From NCBI GenBank assembly GCA_002702705.1, contig PABH01000004.1, positions 1-64,000 of the forward strand: 64,000 bases of DNA, in the 5' to 3' direction. Under the pieces are notes generated by a model that worked only from the letters and a program-made list of their open reading frames with translations, made no database searches and had not been told where the DNA came from. The DNA is from Anaerolineaceae bacterium (GTDB lineage: Bacteria; Chloroflexota; Anaerolineae; Anaerolineales; Anaerolineaceae). Shown piece after piece: positions 1 to 8,536 of the stretch; the stretch's first letter is position 1, and every line of letters begins with the position of its first letter. Both the position numbers and the translations under genes were made by a program.

Positions 1-847
1 CCAAAGCGGAATGTAATCTTTGTGAATTATAAAAGGCTTCGATAAAATAGAAAATATCACGTTTGGCTTGGATACGGTTCGGATAAACCTGGAAACCAAT
101 CCATTCACATTTTAAGGTGCTGAAGAAACTTTCAATAACCGCATTATCATAACAATTCCCGGTACGGCTCATGCTGACGGTAATCTGATAATCTTGTAAA
201 AGTTGTCGAATTTGGTTGCTGGCATATTGAACGCCACGATCACTATGGTGAAGTAAACCAGGCAGAATTTCTCTTTGGTTCAAGGCCATTTGTAAAGAAT
301 GTTCAACAAGACCGGTATTAATATGGCTGGACATATGCCAACCAATAATCCGTCTGGAAAACAAATCCATTACAGCAGCAAGATATAACCAACCTTCCTG
401 GGTGGAAATATAGGTTATGTCTGAGACCCATTTTTGATTAGGTTTTTCAGCATAAAAATCACGTTTTAGAAGATTAGGAGCCACCGGATAGGTGTGATTG
501 CTGTTTGTGGTCCGTGTTTTGTGTTTTTTTCTTTCGCCAAAGATGTTATTTTTTTGCATTAACCGCGCTACACGATTGAGCCTGCAAGAAATTCCTTCTT
601 GTCTCAATTGGGCATAGATCCTTGGGCTGCCGTATTTCTTTTTGCTCTTTTGATGAATACGGCGTATATGTTGGATCATGATCTGCGCTTCTTGCTCTCG
701 TGTACTTGGTTTTCGATTTTTCCAAGCATAAAAACCGCTTCGTGATACACCTAATGCCTTACACATTTGGTTGATTGCATAGATTCCTGTATGTTTTTCG
801 ATAAATTGGTATTTTTGATCTACCCGCGTGAGTAGATCTCTAGTACT
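1..847 (-). CDS. IS3-family transposase OrfB (DDE integrase), C-terminus cut by window edge
   Basis: Translating the minus strand in the frame entered after a -1 slip gives a continuous rve-type integrase. It has an N-terminal HTH_21-like part (GVSRSGFYAW, YGSPRIYAQL) and then the three catalytic acidic residues in WVSDITYI, HHSDRGVQYAS and NAVIESFFSTLK. The frame is open up to base 1, ending in RLHSAL, which in IS3 proteins lies only some 10-25 residues before the stop, so little is missing. There is no good start codon of its own near the beginning. It is probably made as an OrfAB fusion through frameshifting. The catalytic triad looks intact, so the transposase may be functional. Confidence 0.88.
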
Positions 848-1128
848 TTTTTTAGGATTTCTTTCTCTTCACGCAATCGTGCATTTTCCCGTTCCAGTTT
901 CCTCATTTTTGCTTCGCTTTCTGAGAGATTGCCATTTCCGGGAAATGATTCTTTCGGGTTTCCCTGACCCTTTAGTTCGCCTATCCATTTTGATAACAAT
1001 CGGTGTGTTATCCCTAATTCTGTTTCAACTTCGGTCATCGATTGATCCCCACTTTCGTAAAGATCTATCGCCTGCAATTTAAATTCTTTTGTGTATTTTT
1101 TCCTTCTTGTTCTCATTTCGACTCCCAA
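820..1128 (-). CDS. IS3-family transposase OrfA (HTH protein)
   Basis: This 102-residue protein has a helix-turn-helix in its first half (KYTKEFKLQAIDLYESGDQS, then ITHRLLSKWI). A leucine-zipper-like coiled coil follows (LERENARLREEKEILKKV), as in IS3/IS911 OrfA. In the family, OrfA binds the terminal repeats and oligomerises with OrfAB. The slippage run lies ten codons before its stop. The length is normal. Confidence 0.9.
   Translation of the reverse strand: MGVEMRTRRKKYTKEFKLQAIDLYESGDQSMTEVETELGITHRLLSKWIGELKGQGNPKESFPGNGNLSESEAKMRKLERENARLREEKEILKKVLEIYSRG
847..853 (-). other. Programmed -1 frameshift site (A7G)
   Basis: The minus strand reads CTA AAA AAA GTA in orfA, a run of seven A followed by G. 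IS3 elements commonly slip by -1 on A6G/A7G runs to make the OrfAB transposase. Slipping here joins orfA directly to the open orfB frame. Confidence 0.75.
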
Positions 1129-1182
1129 GTTTTATTATATAGATTTCTCTTATCTTGGTGTCTCTTTTTTGGGGGGAGGCTC

Positions 1183-1318
1183 ATAAGCTTACTTTTGATT
1201 ATAGAAGAACATTTCTTTTTTAATTATTTCTCTGTACTTCTGTAACTCTGTGTGAAATTTAAAAACCTTACCTGTAATCAGAAGCACACAGAAGTACAGA
1301 GAAACGGAGAAGAAAGTG
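1183..1318. repeat. Palindromic repeat copy 1 next to GxxExxY gene
   Basis: The repeat begins ATAAGCTTACTTTTGATTATA and contains a perfect 17-bp inverted repeat, TTTCTCTGTACTTCTGT at 1227-1243 against its complement at 1288-1304. A second, diverged copy lies at 1346-1470. The outer edge coincides with the end of the IS3 element. Confidence 0.8.
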
Positions 1319-1345
1319 ATTAATTATGTTTTGCCCATAGTTTAC

Positions 1346-1470
1346 ATAAGCTTACATTTGATTATATAAGTTTTAATCATCTCTCTGTATTTCTGTAACT
1401 CCGTGTGAGATTTAAAAACCTTGCCTGTAATCAAAAGCACACAGAAATACAAAGGTACGGAGAAGAAATT
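1346..1470. repeat. Palindromic repeat copy 2 next to GxxExxY gene
   Basis: This is a direct repeat of the 1183-1318 unit, with the same ATAAGCTTACNTTTGATTATA start and the same CTCTGTA(C/T)TTCTGTAACTC core and ACACAGAA(G/A)TAC arm. The right arm has diverged, so the palindrome is no longer perfect. It ends a few bases before the stop codon of the GxxExxY gene. Confidence 0.8.
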
Positions 1471-1473
1471 TCA

Positions 1474-1914
1474 TTAATTTTCTTTTGGTTGGTAATGAAT
1501 TTTTGGTAATGGTTGAAATTTATATTTAGTGTCTTCCTGAGTATTCACTACTCGTTTAAAAGCTGATTTGAATGTAGGTGCTCCGAAATTGATTAATAAA
1601 CCCAGAGGTAATTTTAATAACCGAATATAAGTTAATACCTGTTTCAAGTGAACAGGACGCAAAACCTCTACTGATTTTAATTCCACAATAACCTTATTCT
1701 CCACAAATAAATCAACTCGGAAACCATTAGTAAAAACAATTCCGTCATATTCAAAGTGAATAGGTTTTTGGCAAATTACATTTAATCCACGCTTCGCCAA
1801 ACTTTTTGCAAGTACAATTTCATATACGGATTCCAATAAGCCTGAACCTAATTCCGTATAAATTTTAAATGAGGCATCCAGAATTTCACCTGATATTTCG
1901 TTTAACTCTTTCAT
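1474..1914 (-). CDS. GxxExxY family protein (PD-(D/E)XK nuclease-like fold)
   Basis: The 146-residue protein carries the family signature in GSGLLESVYE near residue 23, an RVDLFVENKVIVELKS segment resembling the D...ExK core of PD-(D/E)XK nucleases, and HLKQVLTYIRLL. The family is widespread, often multicopy, and its function is not established. A strong ribosome site (GGGAGGAATAGG) precedes the ATG. Palindromic repeats sit immediately downstream and an intact-looking IS3 element sits beyond them, so the locus looks like a mobile or repeat-rich pocket. Nuclease activity is inferred from fold only. Confidence 0.88.
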   Translation of the reverse strand: MKELNEISGEILDASFKIYTELGSGLLESVYEIVLAKSLAKRGLNVICQKPIHFEYDGIVFTNGFRVDLFVENKVIVELKSVEVLRPVHLKQVLTYIRLLKLPLGLLINFGAPTFKSAFKRVVNTQEDTKYKFQPLPKIHYQPKEN

Positions 1915-2063
1915 CCTATTCCTCCCACACGGTTAATTAATTATAGAAGAAATTTCCGATACGTATTAAAAAATATTTGTTTAATCTGTATTGCCTGTGT
2001 CTCGAAAGAATAATGTAACTCCGTTTATGAGTTCAAGTCTTTTTTTGTCGAAATCCACCTAGA

Positions 2064-3251
2064 TCACTCTTCATTGGGTTTCATCCAGAGCAGGCAAAGG
2101 AAAGCGACCCCATTAAACAAAATAGCTGCAATCAGATTGGATAAAAAATTCCATTGATACAACCATGGCGAAAGTAAAGCACCCGCCGCGCGGCCAATGG
2201 AAAAACTGGCCATTGCCAGTGCCATTAACGTTGCTCGTGATTGAGAATATAACCCACTAATGAGGGGTAAGCTGGATACAATGGTAAATTCAAAACCGAT
2301 ATAAAAGATAAATAATCCGCTTAACGCACCCAGCGGACTGCTGCTGAAAAAATAAAGCCAACCACTGGCAATCACACTAAAAAGCAGCCCTATCCGGATG
2401 GAAAATGGTTTGCCAATTCTATCAACAAAAAGGGTTGATAAACCTTCCCCGCTTAATTCCGAAATACCAATCACAGCAGATGCGGCACCAAGTGCAGCAA
2501 GCTGCAAGTTAAATTGATCTTCCAACCAAACCCCAAATACCAGGTTAACCACTTCATTGGCGCATGAAATCGCGACGCCAAAAACTAAACCTGCCCAGAC
2601 AGGGTGGCTGCTTAACACTTGACGGATCGTATTCCACCCATTTTTTTTATTCAGGTCTAAAGATTGAGTATTGGGAATATAACGATAAATCAGGGTGATT
2701 GATACCAAACCGAACGCTGCTAAAAAAGGAAAAGGCGTCCGCCAGGCTAAATCCGCAGTTGAATTGAACCGGCTGAAAAATGTAATGATTCCCCCAACAG
2801 CAGGCACCCCAAAAATAAAAGCTAATGACCAGCTTAACTCGGTAATCCCCAAAACTCTTCCGCGTTGATGAAAGGGGGTTTGATCACTTAAATAAGCTTG
2901 TAAGGCGGGAATAAACATCAAACTGCCCAATGCAGAGAGGATCATAGCCGCAAAAAAGAAAAAGAAGGTAGGTAAAAAAGTGATTAACAATGCACTAAAT
3001 GTCATTAAACCCAGTCCAAGCAGCATGCTGATCTTTCGGCCACGCCGGTCTGCGATCGGGGCCAGGAAAGGACCGAAAAAACCGGTCAGGGAGCGGGCTG
3101 TAAAAACCAAAGAAAGGGTCGTGAATTCTACCCCCAAACCCCGCGCAAAAGTATTCAGGAACGGATACATCATCCGGTAACCCGTATTTAATACCGTTCT
3201 AGCTGCTGTCAGGATGAGTACTTGTTTGCGAAGGGAAATGGATTTTGTCAC
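2064..3251 (-). CDS. MFS transporter
   Basis: A 395-residue, very hydrophobic protein with about twelve predicted membrane segments. The conserved MFS loop between segments 2 and 3 reads APIADRRGRKISMLLG. The substrate cannot be told from the sequence. It starts with GTG that overlaps the ATGTGA end of the upstream membrane-protein gene by 4 nt, so the two are co-transcribed and probably translationally coupled. Confidence 0.88.
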   Translation of the reverse strand: MTKSISLRKQVLILTAARTVLNTGYRMMYPFLNTFARGLGVEFTTLSLVFTARSLTGFFGPFLAPIADRRGRKISMLLGLGLMTFSALLITFLPTFFFFFAAMILSALGSLMFIPALQAYLSDQTPFHQRGRVLGITELSWSLAFIFGVPAVGGIITFFSRFNSTADLAWRTPFPFLAAFGLVSITLIYRYIPNTQSLDLNKKNGWNTIRQVLSSHPVWAGLVFGVAISCANEVVNLVFGVWLEDQFNLQLAALGAASAVIGISELSGEGLSTLFVDRIGKPFSIRIGLLFSVIASGWLYFFSSSPLGALSGLFIFYIGFEFTIVSSLPLISGLYSQSRATLMALAMASFSIGRAAGALLSPWLYQWNFLSNLIAAILFNGVAFLCLLWMKPNEE

Positions 3252-3904
3252 ATCGTACTGCTTTTTTGTTTTTCAGATAATTTGGTAAAGATCCACCAGG
3301 CAATTTGAATGGCAAAAAAGAGCGTGACCAGCATTAAACCAATAAAATACAATTGAATATTACCGGAATTGGATTGGGCTACCGGAGAATCGGGATGTAA
3401 TACATTATCAGAGATGCCTAAAGTCCACCATAAAACAACACCATAAACCAAATTACCAATACTGGTGAGAAGAGAATGATTAAAGAGCAAAAAAGCAGCT
3501 TGAATTAATAAGGCAACGATGCCAAATAAAAAAGGAATCTTCCAGCGTGGTTCATCAAAAAAGAAACCACCCCAATTTAATTGCATGACCACCAGGGACA
3601 TGGGTAAATATGTGAACCAGAAAAACAAACCCGTATAAGCACTGGCTCGTGAGGTATTCAGCCAGGCTGGGCTTTGTTTTTTTGAACGGAGAAAAAGAAA
3701 CAAAAAAATCAATGCGGATAATGAAGCAGCGGCAAAAGACACTTTACCAGCCCAAACCCAGGCTCCGTGTAATAAAACCAATTTTAAGTTAGCGCCAAGT
3801 GTTTTTTCACTAGGCCCCAAGATTGTTAAAAGAATAATAAAAGCCAGAGTACCAAGCAAAAGCCAGGGTTTTTGAGTATATTTTTTTATGAATTGGACAA
3901 ACAT
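3248..3904 (-). CDS. Membrane protein of unknown function, six predicted TM segments
   Basis: No family was recognised. About six hydrophobic segments are visible, with an aromatic-rich LLHGAWVWAGK stretch early and a charged C-terminus (TKLSEKQKSS). The longest ORF begins at 3919, but its first codons contain the ribosome site AAGGAGGGA. The likely start is the ATG at 3904 (or 3907), giving about 218 residues. It overlaps the MFS gene by 4 nt, which suggests a shared role. Confidence 0.7.
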   Translation of the reverse strand: MFVQFIKKYTQKPWLLLGTLAFIILLTILGPSEKTLGANLKLVLLHGAWVWAGKVSFAAASLSALIFLFLFLRSKKQSPAWLNTSRASAYTGLFFWFTYLPMSLVVMQLNWGGFFFDEPRWKIPFLFGIVALLIQAAFLLFNHSLLTSIGNLVYGVVLWWTLGISDNVLHPDSPVAQSNSGNIQLYFIGLMLVTLFFAIQIAWWIFTKLSEKQKSSTM

Positions 3905-3982
3905 CATTCCCTCCTTCATCAGGGTTTACCCGATTATATCAATCCTGGCGTTTTAGTGGGTAATTTGAAATGTGGAACATGA

Positions 3983-4022
3983 AAACCCCCCGATTAAGTG
4001 AGTAACACCGCACGGGGGGTTT
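3983..4022 (-). terminator. Hairpin, probable terminator of the 4208-5508 operon
   Basis: A perfect 10-bp stem, AAACCCCCCG against CGGGGGGTTT, with a 20-nt loop. On the minus strand the stem runs into TTTTC. It lies some 185 nt after the methyltransferase stop. A second, looser inverted repeat (TGAGAAT/ATTCTCA) is at about 4030-4068. Confidence 0.5.
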
Positions 4023-4207
4023 AGGGAGGGTGAGAATCTTATGATGTGGTTATACATCCTATTCTCATGCGAAACATCTAGGTTTTTGACCGAGGGTACA
4101 GCATTGCGTATAGGTTATTGATTGGGTAAAATACCCCCGCTTAAATTTGACTGATTAAGTTAATAATACAATAAATAAGATTAAAAGAAAAGAAAGAATT
4201 TACTACA

Positions 4208-4828
4208 TTATAAAAATTTTACAAAAGGCACAATGAAGGGTGTGTTTTTTCGATAAGATTCATAGGTTGCACCAAATTCTTGAACCAGTTTACGTTCTTC
4301 AAAATACGCACCAATTAAGGTATAGAGGGTAACCCCGATATTGAGCGCCAAAACATTCCAGCTCATCACGGGAACCAGCCAAATTACCAAAAAAGTACAG
4401 GTATATAAGGGATGCCGGACGTAACGGTATAATCCCCGCCGTACCAAAGGCAGATTGTGTTCGGCAGAAACAGGATCAAGTGCCTGCTGTAACCCCACAA
4501 AACGCATTGCTCCGGTTAACATGACCGAATGGATCATAAAACCAACCGCAAGGATTTGGATAAAACTTGTGAACAGTATCCATGGCATCGAAATCCGGTA
4601 CATGGTTTGATCAGGTAGGATACCTACCAGGAGTAAAACAGGTAAAAATAATACGGCTGCTTGCAGTGAAAAAAACAAACGATAAAAACGGTGATATGTG
4701 TGTTCTCCTACCTGACGGCGAACCCAGCTTTTAAACGATAAGCCAGCCAAAATAGAATGTATTACGCCATAAACGGCAATACTAAGTAAAATCCATACAA
4801 AACCGGTTTGAAACAACATTAGGCCCAT
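4208..4828 (-). CDS. Isoprenylcysteine carboxyl methyltransferase-like / NnrU-like membrane protein
   Basis: A 206-residue integral membrane protein with five or so membrane segments. Near residue 135 it has GLYRYVRHPLYTC, the signature shared by ICMT, phospholipid N-methyltransferase and related integral membrane methyltransferases. A second conserved stretch is YFEERKLVQEFGATYESYRK near the C-terminus. In characterised relatives these regions bind S-adenosylmethionine and the lipid substrate. It overlaps the upstream acyltransferase gene. The second ATG (4819, TAATG overlap) is an equally good start. The real substrate is unknown; pairing with an acyltransferase suggests a lipid. Confidence 0.75.
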   Translation of the reverse strand: MGLMLFQTGFVWILLSIAVYGVIHSILAGLSFKSWVRRQVGEHTYHRFYRLFFSLQAAVLFLPVLLLVGILPDQTMYRISMPWILFTSFIQILAVGFMIHSVMLTGAMRFVGLQQALDPVSAEHNLPLVRRGLYRYVRHPLYTCTFLVIWLVPVMSWNVLALNIGVTLYTLIGAYFEERKLVQEFGATYESYRKNTPFIVPFVKFL

Positions 4829-5508
4829 TCGTCTTTCACGGGGCCGCCTTGTTCCTTTACCAGTGCATGCAATCGGGCATGATCTTTATAAAAGCCCCAA
4901 TATTTCGGTGGTAAGAGCGCAGCGATTCGGCACATGATTTCAGTGGTGATTTCTTGTAATTGTTCTTCTCGGTTGTTGCGGTCTATATTGGGAATTTGAT
5001 ACGGTTTACCAAAACGGGCTGTCATGCGGGGTTTTCGGAAAGTGAACAATCGTTTAAAAGCCGTATCGGTGCCGGACAGGCCCACGGGAACAATCGGTAC
5101 CCCGGAACGCATGGCTAATAGAATCATGCCAGGTTTGCCTTCCATTAATTCCCCTTTTTTACTACGTGTTCCTTCCGGTGCGATACCCATCGCAATACCA
5201 CTTTTGATTAAATTAACCGCATTGCGAAACGCCGTAAAATCTGCCTGATCTCGATCTAAGTAAATGCCACCGGCGGTGTTAATGATCCAGTTAAGTCCTG
5301 GAAATGTAGCATATTTATTAGCAACCAGAGCGGTAATTTCTGTCCGGACCGGATTGGTGAATAAAAGAGGAATATCGATCCGACTCATATGATTGGTTGC
5401 CACAATTAATCCCCCTGTTTCGGGAAGATTTTCCAAACCATAAAACCGAGTTTCTGTGATCTTTTCAAATACGAAGTATAAAATTCGCTGTAGTTTTTCG
5501 CGCTTCAA
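4819..5508 (-). CDS. 1-acyl-sn-glycerol-3-phosphate acyltransferase family (PlsC-like)
   Basis: The acyltransferase blocks are in order: NHMSRID (the NHx4D catalytic motif) near residue 40, then AGGIYLDRD, then APEGTRSKKG, then VPIVPVGLSG. The family adds an acyl chain to lysophosphatidic acid in phospholipid synthesis at the membrane. It starts with TTG (GGAGGACCTTTG) and leads a two-gene operon with a lipid-type methyltransferase. The length of 229 residues is normal. Confidence 0.9.
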   Translation of the reverse strand: MKREKLQRILYFVFEKITETRFYGLENLPETGGLIVATNHMSRIDIPLLFTNPVRTEITALVANKYATFPGLNWIINTAGGIYLDRDQADFTAFRNAVNLIKSGIAMGIAPEGTRSKKGELMEGKPGMILLAMRSGVPIVPVGLSGTDTAFKRLFTFRKPRMTARFGKPYQIPNIDRNNREEQLQEITTEIMCRIAALLPPKYWGFYKDHARLHALVKEQGGPVKDEWA

Positions 5509-5735
5509 AGGTCCTCCGGTTTAATTATTCTATATACCTATACTATAACGCCAAAGTATAAAAAAAGTTATCCCGCTGTATTAGAAATTTATAAAATTTT
5601 AGAAAGGAAATGGTTTGTTATCAATTTTTTTTGATTGATTCTTAACTTTTATCTTTCAGGTGGATGATTATTGTAGTTCAAGGTAAAATTCAAGCCGTTA
5701 GTTGGGTTAAATTAATAACGATGAAGGATCAATAC

Positions 5736-6614
5736 ATGAATAACTTAAAAAACCAAAGTGGTACAGTCGATAAACGCATTACAAGCACCTCTATTGTAGA
5801 TTGGTTCTTGCGATTATTAAAAGGAACACTGATCGGAATCGGGGCCATTTTACCCGGTTTATCTGGCGGTGTGATGATGGTTATCTTTGGTGTATATGAA
5901 CCGCTGTTACGTTTTATCGCCAATATTCGGGTAAATTTTTTCAAAAACGTCCGTTTTTTCATTCCCGTTGGTATTGGTATGGGGTTGGGCATTGTAGGAT
6001 TTTCGGCAGTGGTGGAATATGCTTTCGAACACTATGCCGCTATATTTATCTGGTTATTTATTGGTTTTATTTCCGGCACATTCCCTTCTTTATTTAAAAC
6101 CGCTGGGAAGCAAGGTCGTAAACCCATTCATTGGATATTTTTAATCGTGATGTCCATCGGCACCTTTTTCTTTATGCATTGGATGGATACGATTAACAGT
6201 GTTGCCATGGCACCCAGTTTTGGCGCCTGGATTTTAAGCGGTGTTTTGATTGGCTTGGGTGTTGTCGTGCCCGGTATGAGCCCATCCAATTTTTTGATTT
6301 ATTTGGATTTATATCAGGCAATGGCGAGCGGTATCCGGCAGTTGGATTTTGGGGTCATTATTCCCCTGGCTATAGGTGTGATTGTATGTATTTTTGCCTT
6401 TGCAAAACTGGTTTCGTGGTTATTTAATAAAGCCTATACCTTTATGTACCATTTCATCCTGGCAGTTGTCATTGGTTCCACGTTGGCAATCATTCCCAGT
6501 GGTGTTACCGGATGGACTATTTTGATCTGTGCGGTCATGTTTGTGCTCGGGGCGGCGGCGGCATACGCCTTTTCCATATTAGAGGAAAGGACCCCGCGCG
6601 AAAATTTGTTTTAA
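5736..6614 (+). CDS. DUF368 family polyprenyl-phosphate transporter (PopT-like)
   Basis: Many membrane segments carry the two inverted-repeat signatures of DUF368: GAILPGLSGGVMMVIFGVYE in the first half and GVVVPGMSPSNFLIYLDLY in the second. DUF368 proteins were recently shown, together with DedA proteins, to recycle undecaprenyl phosphate across the membrane for envelope polymer synthesis. The ORF can be extended to 5664, but AAGGA seven bases before the ATG at 5736 favours that start (about 292 residues). It stands alone, divergent from the acyltransferase operon. Confidence 0.87.
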   Translation: MNNLKNQSGTVDKRITSTSIVDWFLRLLKGTLIGIGAILPGLSGGVMMVIFGVYEPLLRFIANIRVNFFKNVRFFIPVGIGMGLGIVGFSAVVEYAFEHYAAIFIWLFIGFISGTFPSLFKTAGKQGRKPIHWIFLIVMSIGTFFFMHWMDTINSVAMAPSFGAWILSGVLIGLGVVVPGMSPSNFLIYLDLYQAMASGIRQLDFGVIIPLAIGVIVCIFAFAKLVSWLFNKAYTFMYHFILAVVIGSTLAIIPSGVTGWTILICAVMFVLGAAAAYAFSILEERTPRENLF

Positions 6615-6650
6615 CCCCGGCTTCGGCAAGGGCCTAACCTCGGGATTTTT
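6613..6650 (+). terminator. Weak possible terminator after DUF368 gene
   Basis: AACCCCGG can pair, with one mismatch and one G-T pair, with CTCGGGATT, followed by TTT. It lies between two convergent genes. The support is modest. Confidence 0.35.
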
Positions 6651-6668
6651 AACCATAAACCCGGCTCT

Positions 6669-7460
6669 TTAAGCCGTGATAATTTCCCGCAGCCGGCCGA
6701 TTTGATCTACCGCTTTGTTGGTTTCTCGGTTATATTCCAGCGTAACAGCCCAGGGAGATGTTTTTTGTAAGATTTCTTCCAATAGCCGGTAATCCTCTGC
6801 TAATAAATCCAGATGCGAATCCACCAACCGTCCATTGCGGTAACCAGGACGGTTTAAGTGAATTTGCCGCACCCGATCCAGTGGCAGCTGGTAAAGATAG
6901 TCACGTACATCCAAACCAAAAGCAGCGGCGGTTACCTGGGCATGTGCCAGATCAAGCAGTAAATAGGCTCCAGTCTTATCCAAAACCTGATTAATAAAAT
7001 CGGTTTCACAAACATATTCATATGCGCCGGTTGGGTTGTAATCCAAATTTTCAATCAGCACCGGCACATCAAGCAGGTTTATTAATTGATTTAACACAAA
7101 GCAGCTTCGTTCAAAAACGAACGCCCGGGATTGTTGTGGTGAAATAGCGACCATGGCTTCATCAATAAAATCGACCTTGCTGCTGCTGAACCCAAGATGC
7201 AGACTGTACCAGGGTGAATCAGCGATCGCTAACCGCTCTACTGTAACCTGATCCGCATTTTTGTGCTTCAATCCATCCGCATGAGTTAAGGACCATTGGT
7301 AGAGACTGTTATGAAGCAGCATTGGTTTTTGCGGATAAACCTGGCGTGCATTTTCCACGTAGGGACCGTGTACCTCCAAATAATCCAGGTCTATTTGCTG
7401 ATTGTTTAATAATTCTCGCACCACGGGGCAGTCCGTCATGCCCAATTGAATGGTTGCCAT
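6669..7460 (-). CDS. DUF692 family protein (multinuclear non-haem iron oxidase fold)
   Basis: The 263-residue TIM-barrel-like protein has DUF692 landmarks in order: LDYLEVHGPY, LLHNSLYQW, PVLIENLDYNPTG, LLLDLAHAQVTA, QIHLNRPG, VDSHLDLL and VTLEYNRE. Their His, Asp, Asn and Glu residues are the expected iron ligands. Characterised members (MbnB, TglH) modify cysteine or other residues of ribosomal peptides, usually with a partner protein. No precursor peptide or partner is visible here. It begins 2 nt after the asd stop and is the last gene of a hom-asd-DUF692 operon. Its substrate is unknown. Confidence 0.82.
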   Translation of the reverse strand: MATIQLGMTDCPVVRELLNNQQIDLDYLEVHGPYVENARQVYPQKPMLLHNSLYQWSLTHADGLKHKNADQVTVERLAIADSPWYSLHLGFSSSKVDFIDEAMVAISPQQSRAFVFERSCFVLNQLINLLDVPVLIENLDYNPTGAYEYVCETDFINQVLDKTGAYLLLDLAHAQVTAAAFGLDVRDYLYQLPLDRVRQIHLNRPGYRNGRLVDSHLDLLAEDYRLLEEILQKTSPWAVTLEYNRETNKAVDQIGRLREIITA

Positions 7461-7462
7461 GT

Positions 7463-8512
7463 TTAAGCTAACAGACCGTTGGCATATAATAATTCTGCAT
7501 TTAAGACAGAACCACCAGCCGCACCTCGCACGGTATTATGGACGACGGTTACCAGGCGGATATCAAAAATCGGGCAGGGACGTATCCTTCCTACTGAAAC
7601 ACTCATCCCATCACCGGCATCACGGTCTCGACGCGGCTGCGGGCGATCCGGCTCATGGCGTACAATAATTGGCTGTGCAGGTGCTGTAGGCATTTTTTCC
7701 ACTTCTAACGGGCCGCGGAAGTTTTCCAATACATGAATTACATCTGCCACATCAGGTTTATTTTTAAATTTAATTGACATGGTAATGGTGTGACCATCTA
7801 CCACAGGCACCCGGTTGGCATGTGCGCTGACCGTGATTTGTGCGGGAATCCGTTCTCCGTCCACCATTCGGCCTAAAAGCAGGTTGGTTTCACTCTGAAT
7901 TTTTTCTTCTTCGTTTTGAATGTACGGCAGGACGTTATCGTTGATGTCCAGAGAAGGCAAACCGGGATATCCTGCACCGGAGATGGCCTGCATGGTGCTG
8001 CAAAATAGTGTTTCCACACCAAAGGCATCATCCAATGGTTTAAGAGTCATCGCAATCCCATTGGTTGTGCAGTTGGGGCTGGTAACAGCCAAACCTTTCC
8101 AGCCAAGTACACTTTTTTGGGCAGGAATCATTGCCAGATGATCAAAATTAATTTCTGGAATTAATAAGGGTACCCCAGTGGTTTGCCGCAGGGCGGAGGC
8201 ATTCGAACAAACCGCGTATCCCTCACTGGCAAACTGCGGTTCCAATTCGCGGGCAATACCAGCGGGTAAGGCGGAAAACGCCACCTGTCCGGGCAGGTCT
8301 GTCGTGGTCGGTGATACCGTCATGTGGCGCACCACTTCCGGTGGAGAACCAGGTAAAACCCATCGGCAGGCTTCCCCATAGGATCTGCCAGCGGTCCGGT
8401 CCGAACCGCTCAGGGAAACGATTTCAAAATAGGGGTGCTCTGCCAGCATCTGAACAAAACGCTGTCCGACTGCGCCAGTGGCACCAAGAATGGTTACGGG
8501 AATTTTTGACAT
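7463..8512 (-). CDS. asd: Aspartate-semialdehyde dehydrogenase
   Basis: This is the second step of the aspartate family pathway: it reduces aspartyl phosphate to aspartate semialdehyde with NADPH. The N-terminal Rossmann motif is GATGAVGQRF, the catalytic cysteine is Cys148 in SPNCTTNG, and GAGYPG follows. A conserved His lies in SAHANRVPV near residue 240. At 349 residues it resembles the archaeal/fungal-type branch of the family. It lies 24 nt after hom and 2 nt before the DUF692 gene, so all three are one transcript. Confidence 0.94.
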   Translation of the reverse strand: MSKIPVTILGATGAVGQRFVQMLAEHPYFEIVSLSGSDRTAGRSYGEACRWVLPGSPPEVVRHMTVSPTTTDLPGQVAFSALPAGIARELEPQFASEGYAVCSNASALRQTTGVPLLIPEINFDHLAMIPAQKSVLGWKGLAVTSPNCTTNGIAMTLKPLDDAFGVETLFCSTMQAISGAGYPGLPSLDINDNVLPYIQNEEEKIQSETNLLLGRMVDGERIPAQITVSAHANRVPVVDGHTITMSIKFKNKPDVADVIHVLENFRGPLEVEKMPTAPAQPIIVRHEPDRPQPRRDRDAGDGMSVSVGRIRPCPIFDIRLVTVVHNTVRGAAGGSVLNAELLYANGLLA

Positions 8513-8536
8513 AAGATTTTCCTTTGGCGTTAAGGG

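Larger units (their letters stand above)
1..1183 (-). mobile_element. IS3-family insertion sequence, one end outside the window
   Basis: The element has an orfA and an orfB in the -1 frame, with an A7G slippage run between them. Its visible end is on the right, where the minus strand begins TGAGCCTCCCCCCAAAAAAG. That starts with the TG dinucleotide typical of IS3 termini and lies about 55 nt before the orfA start. The other terminal repeat and any target-site duplication are outside the window, so the exact border is inferred. The inner end touches a non-IS palindromic repeat. Confidence 0.85.

Noticed and set aside
820-1245. Small + strand ORFs over the transposase and repeat
   Set aside because: They are shadows of orfA and of the palindromic repeat, with low-complexity hydrophobic translations.
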